NCBI RefSeq assembly: GCF_013294005.1
Contig: NZ_JABSNK010000001.1
Location: forward strand, 1-64,000
Direction: 5' to 3'
DNA: 64,000 bases
From: Flavobacterium gelidicaeli
GTDB lineage: Bacteria; Bacteroidota; Bacteroidia; Flavobacteriales; Flavobacteriaceae
This document shows, piece after piece, positions 37,224 through 46,327 of the stretch (the first letter of the stretch is position 1; the number at the start of each line of letters is the position of its first letter). The position numbers and the translations under genes are program-made. The notes under the pieces were generated by a model that saw nothing but the letters and a program-made list of their open reading frames with translations, was not told the origin of the DNA and did no database searches.

Positions 37224-38705
37224 ATGTCAATTTGGAAAACAAAACCACTTTCGGTTTTATTAAATGAGGCGTCTGACGATGAGAAAGGTCTAAAGAGGAC
37301 TTTATCTGCACGCTCATTAGTCGCACTTGGTGTTGGAGCTATTATTGGTGCTGGATTATTTTCTTTAACAGGAATAGCAGCCGCAGATAATGCAGGACCA
37401 GCAGTAACCTTATCTTTCATATTAGCAGCCTTTGGTTGCGCCTTTGCAGGACTATGTTACGCTGAATTTGCTTCTATGATTCCAGTTGCAGGTAGTGCTT
37501 ACACCTACTCTTATGCCACAATGGGAGAGTTTGTAGCATGGATTATTGGATGGGATTTAGTTCTAGAATATGCCCTTGGAGCTGCTACCGTGGCGGTGAG
37601 TTGGTCACAATATGTCGACAAATTCTTAGCCAATTACGGCCTCCATATTCCGCAAGAAATACTACATGGACCATGGGACAGTAGCCCTGGATTTATCAAT
37701 TTACCAGCCATACTTATAATTTTTGCACTATCACTTTTATTAATTAGAGGTACAAAAGAATCTGCTTTACTAAATAATATTTTAGTTATTTTGAAAGTAA
37801 CTGTTGTTATTGTGTTCATCGCTTTAGGCTGGGGATTCATAGATGGCGCTAACCACACCCCATTTATCCCTGTAAATGAAGGAGAAGCACTTTTAAGCTC
37901 AGGTAAAATGACATTCTTAAACTTCTTTAGCAGCGACTACTTTGGTCATTATGGATGGAGTGGTATCTTAAGAGGTGCAGGAGTTGTTTTCTTTGCATTT
38001 ATTGGTTTTGACGCTGTATCTACAGCTGCACAAGAAGCAAAAGACCCACAAAAAGGAATGCCAATAGGTATCTTAGGATCTTTAATTATATGTACAATTT
38101 TATACGTTCTTTTTGCTTTTGTATTAACAGGTTTAGAAAATTACTTAAACTTTAAGGGTGATGCTAGTCCAGTTACTACCGCATTTGCTAAAACAGGATA
38201 TACTTTCTTAAATTCTGCGCTTACAATCGCTATTATTGCAGGATATACATCAGTAATGTTAGTAATGTTAATGGGACAAAGTAGGGTATTCTACAGTATG
38301 AGTGTTGATGGTTTATTACCTAAATTTTTTAGTACACTGCATGCAAAAAACAGAACACCATATAAAACAAACTTACTTTTCATGATTTTTGTAAGTGTAT
38401 TTGCTGGTTTTGTTCCAGTATCAGACTTAGGCCATATGGTAAGTATTGGTACATTATTCGCATTTGCTCTTGTATGTATTGGAGTTATTGTAATGAGAAA
38501 AACAAATCCAGATGCAGAAAGAGGTTTTAGAGTACCTTTTGTACCCGTTTTCCCTATCATAGGTGTTATCATTTGCCTAATTTTAATGGCTGGATTACCT
38601 ATTGTAAGTTGGGAAAGACTTGCAATTTGGATGGTTATTGGTGTGGTGATTTATTTCATATACGGAAAGAAAAACAGTATATTAAATAACCCGGACAAAA
38701 AATAA
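37224..38705 (+). CDS. APC-family amino acid permease
   Basis: A 493-residue inner-membrane transporter with about twelve or more membrane segments. The first segment carries the APC signature GVGAIIGAGLFSLTGIAA (about residues 36-53); GFDAVSTAAQEAKDPQKGMP (about 264-283) and GQSRVFYSMSVDGLLPKFF are further family marks, typical of the cationic amino-acid/YfnA-like branch. The substrate cannot be fixed by sequence alone. Monocistronic: own promoter and palindromic terminator. Confidence 0.94.
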   Translation: MSIWKTKPLSVLLNEASDDEKGLKRTLSARSLVALGVGAIIGAGLFSLTGIAAADNAGPAVTLSFILAAFGCAFAGLCYAEFASMIPVAGSAYTYSYATMGEFVAWIIGWDLVLEYALGAATVAVSWSQYVDKFLANYGLHIPQEILHGPWDSSPGFINLPAILIIFALSLLLIRGTKESALLNNILVILKVTVVIVFIALGWGFIDGANHTPFIPVNEGEALLSSGKMTFLNFFSSDYFGHYGWSGILRGAGVVFFAFIGFDAVSTAAQEAKDPQKGMPIGILGSLIICTILYVLFAFVLTGLENYLNFKGDASPVTTAFAKTGYTFLNSALTIAIIAGYTSVMLVMLMGQSRVFYSMSVDGLLPKFFSTLHAKNRTPYKTNLLFMIFVSVFAGFVPVSDLGHMVSIGTLFAFALVCIGVIVMRKTNPDAERGFRVPFVPVFPIIGVIICLILMAGLPIVSWERLAIWMVIGVVIYFIYGKKNSILNNPDKK

Positions 38706-38722
38706 CAGTTCATACTAAACAT

Positions 38723-38762
38723 AAAAAGGGATTATAAAGTACCAACTTTATAATCCCTTTTT
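38723..38762. terminator. bidirectional terminator
   Basis: Perfect 18-bp stem AAAAAGGGATTATAAAGT / ACTTTATAATCCCTTTTT with loop ACCA. It serves the permease gene and the convergent PspC-like gene. Confidence 0.95.
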
Positions 38763-38777
38763 CTATTTAAAGCGTAT

Positions 38778-39017
38778 TTACAAATCAAATACTGAGGTTC
38801 TTTTTGCACGAATTAAATCTTTTAACTTAAGCCAAAAAGCTATTGTTAAATACACTCCAAACCACAATCCCGCAGTTACAAAAGAAATATAAATAAAAAA
38901 CAAACGCACACTCGTCACACGCATACCCAATTTATCGGCTAAACGCGAAGATACATGGAAGCCATATTTTTCAAAAAAATACTTTATTTTTATTACTCTT
39001 GCTATTTTTTCAGGCAT
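38778..39017 (-). CDS. PspC-domain-like small membrane protein
   Basis: A 79-residue protein. The motif VSSRLADKLGMRVTSVRLFFIY (in parts, residues 22-43) followed by a membrane segment (about 38-65) is that of the PspC domain, which in other bacteria is a membrane-stress sensor. Here it is shorter than classical PspC. A TACTTTTG box lies 29 nt upstream. Confidence 0.82.
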   Translation of the reverse strand: MPEKIARVIKIKYFFEKYGFHVSSRLADKLGMRVTSVRLFFIYISFVTAGLWFGVYLTIAFWLKLKDLIRAKRTSVFDL

Positions 39018-39045
39018 ATCTAGTATAGATGAAATTAATTGCCAT

Positions 39046-39053
39046 CAAAAGTA
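39046..39053 (-). promoter_or_regulatory. promoter -7 box of the PspC-like gene
   Basis: Minus-strand TACTTTTG, matching TAnnTTTG, 28 nt before the ATG at 39017. Confidence 0.5.
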
Positions 39054-39081
39054 CATTATTATTTTAGTTAAATCATAATAT

Positions 39082-40359
39082 TCACGAAGATGCTCCTTTT
39101 AATAAATAAGTCCCTATCACACAATCTAAGCATTTACTTTTAGCACAATACTCATTTTTTAATTGCAATAAAGATTGTGAATCAAAAGCACTATTTGACT
39201 TAATCCCGAAGGATGAAAACTTATCAATAATAGCATTCTTTTCGGGTGCTACTTCGTGCATTAAGCGAATAATTTCTTCTGATGGGTTTTGCCCTTGACT
39301 TTTGGCGTAAGCAAATTGTAATGGAATTATCGTATTAATAACGATTAAATCAATAAATGACTTTGAAACCTTTTTATGCTTAAAGCTACTCTCCTTATCA
39401 AATAAATAATGCGTTTTCCAATAGGTAGATACAGTTAATTTAAAGGCATCGTAGATGGAATCCAATTTAGTTAAACCAATAATTTTTGAGAACAAATTAT
39501 GTTGTTCTCCATATAAATTAGCAAATTGAGACAATCGAATAGTAGGGAAATTATCTGGTCTGTGTTTAAAAAATTGAACAGGCTCAAATACTGGTGCTTC
39601 TAATTGGTATTTGTGAAGTAAATAATAGTAGCGGAATTTCAAATCTTTAAAATAAACATCTTCTTTATCAGTTTCCAATAAATTAGCGAAACCAAACAAT
39701 AAAGCTTCTAGATTTTCAGTTTCAAAGCCTTCTTTCCTGATAATACTAAATGGAATCGCTTGTGCTATTTCGTTAAAAATAGCCCCATTAGTATTCAGCC
39801 CAAAATTCTTAGCCAACATACAAAACAAGACCGCCTCCCAATCATTATTTGTTTTTAAGAGCAAGTCATCTATAGGTTGTGATTTTCGCTCTAAGCGCTC
39901 AAAAAAGAGTCTTTCTTGCCAGTTATTTATAGTAAAAGATGGAACATCCCTCAAATCCCTTTCGCAAAAAATCCAAGACTTGGGAGTTATTAAAGCTTGA
40001 TAATTAGCAATTGTCTCTTTGTCAACATAGCTTTTCAGTTCTAAAACAGGAATTATTGAATTATCCTTTCTAAATATCTCGGCATCGTGTTCCCATACAA
40101 CATGCAAAATAACGTTATCATAATTAGCATCACGTTCATGATTGTGAACATACCAGTCAGATGACTTAAGGTGAATCTCAACATTACCAGCCCATTTTTG
40201 ACTTCCCACTGTTATTTGAGCATTAAAAAAATCAGGCCCCGCTAACTCTAAGTATTGGCCAACATTAGCAATAATTATTGGTTCTTTGCTCACCGAAAAC
40301 AAATTTAAGGTATCAAATTTTTTAAATTTCCAGAGGTAATGTAAAAAGGCTTCTTTCAT
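39082..40359 (-). CDS. DUF2851 family protein
   Basis: A 425-residue soluble protein of the Bacteroidota DUF2851 family. The start MKEAFLHYLWKFKKFDTLNL, the phrase GPDFFNAQITVGSQKWAGNVEIHLKS (in parts, about 39-64) with NVILHVVWEHD just after, and a C-terminal Cys cluster (YCAKSKCLDCVIG) are family features. The N-terminal pattern resembles nuclease-like folds, but the function is unknown. Confidence 0.9.
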   Translation of the reverse strand: MKEAFLHYLWKFKKFDTLNLFSVSKEPIIIANVGQYLELAGPDFFNAQITVGSQKWAGNVEIHLKSSDWYVHNHERDANYDNVILHVVWEHDAEIFRKDNSIIPVLELKSYVDKETIANYQALITPKSWIFCERDLRDVPSFTINNWQERLFFERLERKSQPIDDLLLKTNNDWEAVLFCMLAKNFGLNTNGAIFNEIAQAIPFSIIRKEGFETENLEALLFGFANLLETDKEDVYFKDLKFRYYYLLHKYQLEAPVFEPVQFFKHRPDNFPTIRLSQFANLYGEQHNLFSKIIGLTKLDSIYDAFKLTVSTYWKTHYLFDKESSFKHKKVSKSFIDLIVINTIIPLQFAYAKSQGQNPSEEIIRLMHEVAPEKNAIIDKFSSFGIKSNSAFDSQSLLQLKNEYCAKSKCLDCVIGTYLLKGASS

Positions 40360-40420
40360 AATACAAACAATAGCTAAACCACTAAAGTAATGAAAATAAA
40401 CACCTTAACCAATTTTGTGT

Positions 40421-40903
40421 TTATCGTAGCAAATATAATTTGGCGCAAGCCCTAGCATCCGAAAGTGCTTCGTGGTGATTCAAGGCAATATTCATTGCAT
40501 TACAACAATCACTAAGCTTAGTTGGCTTCAGACCTTTGGCCTTATAAATTTTCACTGTGCACTCCCATTTACTAGCAATATTCAAGCTTTCATAATCTAA
40601 ATTATAAAGCGCCATTGATTTGCTCAATACATTTCTATCAAAACTTTCGTTGTGTGCTACAACAACTCGGTTTTGAAGACGTTTTTGAATTTCAGGGTAA
40701 ACTTGCGAAAATGTTTTTGCATTAACAGTGTCTCGAGGGTAAATACCGTGGACCTGGATAGTATAAGGAGAGTAGAGATTATTAGGTGGCTTAATTAAAC
40801 TCACAAACTCATCTATAATCACACCATTTTCTACAGTAACAATCCCTACTGAGCAAGGATGGTGCGCAATGGCAGTTTCAAAATCTATTGCAACAAAAGT
40901 CAT
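40421..40903 (-). CDS. DEDD-family 3'-5' exonuclease
   Basis: A 160-residue DnaQ-like exonuclease domain standing alone. Exo I is FVAIDFETA (residues 3-11), Exo II VVAHNESFDRNVL (about 94-106) and Exo III HHEALSDARACA (about 142-153), giving the D-E-D-H/D metal ligands. It may trim DNA or RNA; it is shorter than polymerase III epsilon, so a role in replication proofreading is not implied. It lies 61 bp upstream of DUF2851 in the same direction. Confidence 0.92.
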   Translation of the reverse strand: MTFVAIDFETAIAHHPCSVGIVTVENGVIIDEFVSLIKPPNNLYSPYTIQVHGIYPRDTVNAKTFSQVYPEIQKRLQNRVVVAHNESFDRNVLSKSMALYNLDYESLNIASKWECTVKIYKAKGLKPTKLSDCCNAMNIALNHHEALSDARACAKLYLLR

Positions 40904-40949
40904 ATATTAACTTAATTAAAGTGATTTAGACAACCGTCTAAAATTTGAA

Positions 40950-41010
40950 AATAAAAAACCACGAATTTCATAATTTCACACCTAAATGCAAAAAGTAGAA
41001 ACTCGTGGTA
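40950..41010 (-). terminator. terminator of the cysteine synthase-like gene
   Basis: Minus-strand CCACGAGTTTC … GAAATTCGTGG with a long loop, then six U. It starts 19 nt after the stop at 41027. Confidence 0.7.
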
Positions 41011-41026
41011 AAAAAAATAGTTAGTA

Positions 41027-42388
41027 TTATTTAATAGACCCAATAATATCATATTTAGTGATGATATGGTGTTTACCATTCCCTAAATCGATTAATACTG
41101 CCGGATTTTCTCTAGTAAATAATTTTGAAACTTCTTCAATTGTTGTTCCTAGTGGCACAATAGGAAAAGCTTTTCCCATAACCTCTCTAATAGGTCTATC
41201 AGCAGTGTTTTTATCATTAACAAAGCTTTGAAACAAATCAGACTCATCTAATGAACCTACAAATCCAGTAATATCTATAACCGGAATTTGTGATATTTTA
41301 TATTTACGCATTCTCTCTATTGCATGTGATACTAATTCCTCAGTACGGGCAACAATTAATGGTTTATCAATATGATCTTTAATAACATCTTCAGCCTTTG
41401 TGATTGTTTCCTCTAAGAAACCTCTTTCACGCATCCAGTCATCATTAAACATTTTACCTACATAACGGCTTCCTGAATCGTGAAATAAAACCACTACAAC
41501 ATCTTCTGGTTTGAAATGTTCTTTCAGTTGTAATAGACCTTTAACAGCAGCTCCAGCAGAATTCCCTACAAATATACCTTCTTCAAGAGCTATTTTTCGA
41601 GTATAAACAGCCGCATCTTTATCAGTTACTTTTGTAAACCCATCAATTAAAGAAAAGTCTACATTCTTTGGTAAAATATCCTCTCCAATCCCTTCGGTAA
41701 TATAAGAGTAGATTTCGTTTTCATCAAAAATACCTGTTTCGTGGTACTTTTTAAAAACAGAACCATAGGTATCTATTCCCCAAATTTTAATATTTGGATT
41801 TTTCTCTTTCAAGTATTTAGCACAACCTGAAATTGTCCCACCTGTACCTACTCCTACAACAAAATGAGTAATCTTACCTTCTGTTTGTTCCCAAATTTCA
41901 GGACCAGTTTGCTCATAGTGTGCTAACGCGTTTGAAGGATTATCATATTGATTTACATACCAAGAATTTGGAGTTTCGGTCGCTAATCTTTTAGAAACTG
42001 AATAATATGATCTTGGATCAGATGGCTCTACATCAGTAGGACAAACCACAACCTTAGCACCTACAGCTCTAAGGATATCCATTTTTTCTTTAGATTGTTT
42101 ATCAGAAATCACACAAATCAATTTGTAACCTCTAATGATAGCTACAAGAGCCAATCCCATTCCTGTATTTCCAGAAGTACCTTCAATAATAGTACCTCCT
42201 GGTTGTAAACGCCCATCAGCTTCGGCATCATCAACCATTTTGACAGCCATACGGTCTTTTACAGAGTTTCCTGGGTTAAAAGTCTCAACTTTTGCAAGTA
42301 CTAAAGCGTCAACTTCTTTAGTTACTTTATTCAATTTCACTAATGGAGTTCCTCCAATAGTACCTAATATATTTTCTGCGTATTGCAT
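41027..42388 (-). CDS. PLP-dependent cysteine synthase / cystathionine beta-synthase with CBS domains
   Basis: A 453-residue enzyme. The N-terminal PLP fold (about 1-320) has the Schiff-base lysine in FNPGNSVKDRMAVKM (K44), the substrate loop EGTSGNTGMGLA and the phosphate loop GVGTGGTISG. The C-terminal part (about 330-453) contains a pair of CBS domains. This arrangement is that of cystathionine beta-synthase, although many bacterial homologs act as O-acetylserine sulfhydrylases; sequence reading does not decide. The CBS pair suggests nucleotide or S-adenosylmethionine control. A palindrome sits at its promoter. Confidence 0.93.
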   Translation of the reverse strand: MQYAENILGTIGGTPLVKLNKVTKEVDALVLAKVETFNPGNSVKDRMAVKMVDDAEADGRLQPGGTIIEGTSGNTGMGLALVAIIRGYKLICVISDKQSKEKMDILRAVGAKVVVCPTDVEPSDPRSYYSVSKRLATETPNSWYVNQYDNPSNALAHYEQTGPEIWEQTEGKITHFVVGVGTGGTISGCAKYLKEKNPNIKIWGIDTYGSVFKKYHETGIFDENEIYSYITEGIGEDILPKNVDFSLIDGFTKVTDKDAAVYTRKIALEEGIFVGNSAGAAVKGLLQLKEHFKPEDVVVVLFHDSGSRYVGKMFNDDWMRERGFLEETITKAEDVIKDHIDKPLIVARTEELVSHAIERMRKYKISQIPVIDITGFVGSLDESDLFQSFVNDKNTADRPIREVMGKAFPIVPLGTTIEEVSKLFTRENPAVLIDLGNGKHHIITKYDIIGSIK

Positions 42389-42432
42389 TCAGTTATACGT
42401 TTAAGATTCTAATTTTGTTATAAATACTTTTG

Positions 42433-42440
42433 CAAAGATA
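42433..42440 (-). promoter_or_regulatory. promoter -7 box of the cysteine synthase-like gene
   Basis: Minus-strand TATCTTTG, matching TAnnTTTG, 44 nt before the ATG at 42388. Confidence 0.55.
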
Positions 42441-42458
42441 GTATTTTGTTATAAACAT

Positions 42459-42474
42459 TTTGGCTTAAGCCAAA
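42459..42474. promoter_or_regulatory. 16-bp palindrome, candidate operator
   Basis: TTTGGCTTAAGCCAAA is a perfect palindrome. It lies 18 nt upstream of the -7 box, covering the -33 region, a position suited to a dimeric repressor or activator of the sulfur-metabolism gene. Confidence 0.5.
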
Positions 42475-42726
42475 TTGCATTTGACATTTCATTACCAGCT
42501 GATTCTCTAAATGTGGCTTTCGTATATTTTGACAACAATTACTATGCTATAATTTCAAATAAAAAAACATTGTAATCACGTCCAAATTATAGCAAAAAAA
42601 ACTCATGATAACAATACTATTTGTAAAACAGTCTAATCATCAATTAGTACAGACTATTACTATCTATATACCCTGCTCGACTTGACAAAAATTAATTTGA
42701 ACTATATAATTGAAATAATTTTGGCA

Positions 42727-44676
42727 TTAATTAAAGAAATTCCAGATCAATCCAAAACGTATCATAAAGTCACGATAGGGATTATTAGGAGCTGCATAAA
42801 AATCATTTCCTGTCAAAGAGGAATTAAAATGTTCTGCTTTAAAGTAAATTCGGGTTCTTTGAATTTTAGCATTAAAAAAGAAATCAATATTAGGATAGTT
42901 TCCTATTTCCTTTTTTTCTTGAACAAAAAACTCTCCAATAACTGGATTATAATCATTTGCAAAATACTTAGTGAAGTAATTTAAAGTAAATCCTGTTTGA
43001 AAAAATAAAGCTTTCTTAAAAAGGTGGTCTGTATAATATATTGTGTTTCTTGTAACTAATTCAGGAACATTTAAAATAGCGTTTTTTTGATCCACTTTTT
43101 GATACAAAACAGTATTATCTAAAGCAAATTTGCCAAATTTAAATTCTCTGCTCGCCTTCACCGAAACATAATTAATTGAACCACCATATTGCTGTGGTGT
43201 CACAATTTGCTGACTATCACTTGTAGCAGTATTTTCAAAATACAAATGATCATTTAAAGTCATTAATTGAAGCGAAGCATTAATCCAAGGTGTCGCAGCA
43301 TTCGCTGAAATTATGTTTATTTTTTCGTTTTGTAAATTCTTTGACCAGTTGTAACCTACATAACTACTTTGATGTAAGAGATAATTATCATTAGGAAGCT
43401 TATTGAGGTTTTGATACCCAAAAGAAAACTGATAATCATCATTCAACTCGTATTCCATCTTAGCATCTAAATTAGACAAAGACTGATTTGTAATTGACGT
43501 AGAATATAAAAATGTTCCCCTCCATTTATTTTTTTTATAATCATACTGTCCACCAATATTATTAATATTACGTGTTAATGAAGCTGGAATAGTTTCATCC
43601 GCTCGAATCAATATTTGGTAATAATAATAATTACTTCTAAAGTCATCTGCAAAGAACTGAAACTTTCCTAAAGTTAAATTCTCATAAGTCAATCCAACCT
43701 TATTATACATCTTATTATAATGCGTTTGATCATTGATGCTACTATCTTTATAAGAATCACCAAATCTATAGACCGTTTCAATACCTACTGTAGACTCTAT
43801 AGTAGGCTGGTTGAATTCAAAAAATTTATTCTCGTAATTAAATTGGTGTGAAACATAAAGATTATTTTCTCCTTTACTAGGATTGATTCTAAAAAATTGA
43901 TCCACAAATATTCTTTTCCCCTTTAAGAATGATTTAGCATCATTAAAATACACCTGAAGCCTCTCTCTATTATTATAATCAGCATTCCCACTTTCAAAAT
44001 CTGAAAGAGTTGTTATTCCCCCATTTTCTTCATTAGAAATATCTTGATATGTATAATGTGCGTTAACAAAATAGCGTTTATTTAAAGTATTATAACTAGT
44101 AGTAAATCTAAAATTCCCCGTACTTGAAAGTTGGTTTATATATTTCCCTTCAGATCGTAATCCTTTGTAAGCAATCGAAAAATTAAGTCTCGGAGTGATA
44201 TTTAATGTAAAAAAAGCATCTAATGATTGTCCTTTTTGCATCACCGATTTAAAATATAATTCGGTTACAGGAGTAGCAACAGAACTGTATTTAATATCAT
44301 TAGCTTCAAGAAAATTAAAATGTTTAGCTTTAAAACCAAATTCAGGATAAGGAGAAAATTTACCCATACCATACTGTAAAGTATTATAGGTTTGCCCCTC
44401 ATTAGGAAAAGCTAATAGTCCAAAATTATCTTTTCTTAAATAATTGAAAGTATATTCTTTTTTAATAGTAAGCGAAGTATCTAAGTAAGTCGTATCACGT
44501 TCAATATTGATAAATCGATATTGATCAATGGTAGCTACTTCTTGAATTTTTTTAGTTTTAGTAGAATCTAAAACACCGTTTTCACTAGAGTTCAATTCTG
44601 GTTTTTTATCAGGCCTTGCTTGTGAAAAAGCAACTACTGAAAATAGTAATATATAGATATAAAGAAGAATTCTCAT
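42727..44676 (-). CDS. putative outer-membrane porin
   Basis: A 649-residue exported protein. Residues 1-19 form a signal peptide ending AFSQA. The rest is rich in alternating aromatic/polar strands (for example NRYFVNAHYTYQ, FQFSFGYQNLNKL) and ends in RFGLIWNFFN with a terminal aromatic, as in outer-membrane beta-barrels. It fits the Bacteroidota putative porin (Porin_10) family. Substrate unknown. A TACCTTTG box lies about 49 nt upstream. Confidence 0.85.
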   Translation of the reverse strand: MRILLYIYILLFSVVAFSQARPDKKPELNSSENGVLDSTKTKKIQEVATIDQYRFINIERDTTYLDTSLTIKKEYTFNYLRKDNFGLLAFPNEGQTYNTLQYGMGKFSPYPEFGFKAKHFNFLEANDIKYSSVATPVTELYFKSVMQKGQSLDAFFTLNITPRLNFSIAYKGLRSEGKYINQLSSTGNFRFTTSYNTLNKRYFVNAHYTYQDISNEENGGITTLSDFESGNADYNNRERLQVYFNDAKSFLKGKRIFVDQFFRINPSKGENNLYVSHQFNYENKFFEFNQPTIESTVGIETVYRFGDSYKDSSINDQTHYNKMYNKVGLTYENLTLGKFQFFADDFRSNYYYYQILIRADETIPASLTRNINNIGGQYDYKKNKWRGTFLYSTSITNQSLSNLDAKMEYELNDDYQFSFGYQNLNKLPNDNYLLHQSSYVGYNWSKNLQNEKINIISANAATPWINASLQLMTLNDHLYFENTATSDSQQIVTPQQYGGSINYVSVKASREFKFGKFALDNTVLYQKVDQKNAILNVPELVTRNTIYYTDHLFKKALFFQTGFTLNYFTKYFANDYNPVIGEFFVQEKKEIGNYPNIDFFFNAKIQRTRIYFKAEHFNSSLTGNDFYAAPNNPYRDFMIRFGLIWNFFN

Positions 44677-44724
44677 TTAGATAAAGATATAATTATGATG
44701 TATTTTAATTCAGAATAATTATCG

Positions 44725-44732
44725 CAAAGGTA
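44725..44732 (-). promoter_or_regulatory. promoter -7 box of the porin gene
   Basis: Minus-strand TACCTTTG, matching TAnnTTTG, 48 nt before the ATG at 44676. Confidence 0.5.
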
Positions 44733-44791
44733 AATGATATAAACGTATAAAAAAACACAATAAATGGAGTGATTTGAGGTTCGTTAAAAAA

Positions 44792-44829
44792 TAAAAATCC
44801 CTGATTACATAAAAGTAATCAGGGATTTT
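44792..44829 (-). terminator. terminator of the susD-like gene
   Basis: Perfect 15-bp stem AAAATCCCTGATTAC (44794-44808) / GTAATCAGGGATTTT (44815-44829) with a 6-nt loop. Confidence 0.93.
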
Positions 44830-44867
44830 AAAATTGATATAATTGTTATTTCATTTAAGATAGAATA

Positions 44868-46310
44868 TTATCTAGTCCCTCCTGCCCACCAAACATCTTC
44901 AGAATAAACGTAACTACCGTCTCCGAAAGCAGCTTTAATCTTAGGATTTGCTGAAACATCTGAATTACCATAACCAAATCTTTTAGGGAATAATTCAGGT
45001 TTTGGATGAACTAAAGGAAGTAAATCTCCATTACCCATTGCTTTTAAACGACGTATGTCATTATACGCTTCAATTCCTTCATTTTCATAAAAAGAAATTT
45101 GCTTTTCAACCATGATTTTTTTCAATAAATCATTTCCAGTTAAAACAGGAAGAGTCGCGATATAAGCATCAGCTTGAGCACTTGTAAACTTCACAACTTG
45201 CTCTTTAGTATAAGCTGCTTTTATTGCTAACTTTAAAGTTGCTAGCGCATTTACATCTTGATTTAACCTTGCTTGTGCCTCAGCTTTCAAAAACAACAAC
45301 TCATGATAACTCAATAAATAAATTGGATTTTTCTCACTCATTAAAGCAGATATAGAATAAAAATTTTGTGCATTCACCTCATTAGCGATAGCATTATTAA
45401 ATGTTTTAACTACACCACTTTTTTTAGTAAAAAAACCTTCAGTACGTGCATCAGCAGGTCCATTTGCAACCATTCTTTCATAGAAACTTTTAGATACTGA
45501 TAAATAACCTCTATCTAATTCAAAACGTGCATAAGGATTAGGAACTAATGAATTTGAGAATCTTAATTCTTCAGAAGAATTAGCAAAAGAAGCATCTACA
45601 AAACTAATTACATTTAAATAATTTGGGTTTCTTAAAGATAATCTCATAGTATATCTAGCTAATAAACCGTTTGCTGCTTTCTTCCATTTAGCTGCATTTC
45701 CAGCATATATTAAATCCTGAACACCTAAACTAGCATAAGTAGTCGTTTTATTTAAATTAGCAATTCCATCATTTAACTTTTGGAAAATTTCTACATAAAC
45801 ATCTTCTTGCTTATCTAATTTAGGTTGCAAAATTTCTTTTGGTCTTAAAGCTTCACTATTTGGAATATCACCAAAAAGATCTGTTAAGATAGCAAGGTTA
45901 TATGCATATAAAACCTGAGCTATTCCTAAAGTGGTATAATTCCCAGACTCAGCACCACCCTCAGAACATTTTTCGATAACAACTTTCAAAGATCTCAATT
46001 GAGCATAAGCAGTATTCCAAGAGTTATTATATGTTGAAGCCAGTTGAGGCTCACCATCTCTATTTTGAGCATTATACATCTGCCCAAAATTACCTGCGTT
46101 TAATTCAGAATACACACTGGCATAAAAAGACAAATCAGAACCAGTAACACTAAAAGCACTTGCCGTCATTACATCTGTCATTACTAATCGTGTAGGCACG
46201 TCAATTGGGTCATTTAAATTGGTGTTAATTTCATCCAATTTATCTTCAGAGCAAGACTGAAACAAAAACAAAGCCATCAAACTTGCTAGAGTTATTTTTA
46301 TATTTTTCAT
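44868..46310 (-). CDS. SusD/RagB-type nutrient-binding lipoprotein
   Basis: A 480-residue outer-membrane lipoprotein. Lipobox LFQSCSED puts the lipidated Cys at residue 20. The helical TPR-like SusD fold with NNSWNTAYAQLRSLK, ANGLLARYTMRLSLRNP and YHELLFLKAEAQARLN is evident; it fits the SusD-like 2 branch (PF12771-like). It would cap the SusC channel encoded 17 bp upstream. No glycoside hydrolase, sulfatase or regulator lies nearby, so the ligand may be a peptide or something other than a glycan. Confidence 0.93.
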   Translation of the reverse strand: MKNIKITLASLMALFLFQSCSEDKLDEINTNLNDPIDVPTRLVMTDVMTASAFSVTGSDLSFYASVYSELNAGNFGQMYNAQNRDGEPQLASTYNNSWNTAYAQLRSLKVVIEKCSEGGAESGNYTTLGIAQVLYAYNLAILTDLFGDIPNSEALRPKEILQPKLDKQEDVYVEIFQKLNDGIANLNKTTTYASLGVQDLIYAGNAAKWKKAANGLLARYTMRLSLRNPNYLNVISFVDASFANSSEELRFSNSLVPNPYARFELDRGYLSVSKSFYERMVANGPADARTEGFFTKKSGVVKTFNNAIANEVNAQNFYSISALMSEKNPIYLLSYHELLFLKAEAQARLNQDVNALATLKLAIKAAYTKEQVVKFTSAQADAYIATLPVLTGNDLLKKIMVEKQISFYENEGIEAYNDIRRLKAMGNGDLLPLVHPKPELFPKRFGYGNSDVSANPKIKAAFGDGSYVYSEDVWWAGGTR

Positions 46311-46327
46311 AAGAAATATTTTATAAA

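Larger units (their letters stand above)
42389..42726. other. 338-bp intergenic region
   Basis: It contains the promoter box and palindrome of the cysteine synthase-like gene. Left of the porin stop codon there is no clear terminator. Nothing else recognised. Confidence 0.6.

Noticed and set aside
42682..42984. 100-codon open frame on the plus strand at the porin 3' end
   Set aside because: It overlaps the porin coding region for most of its length and is low-complexity Ile/Lys/Asn; no supporting signals.
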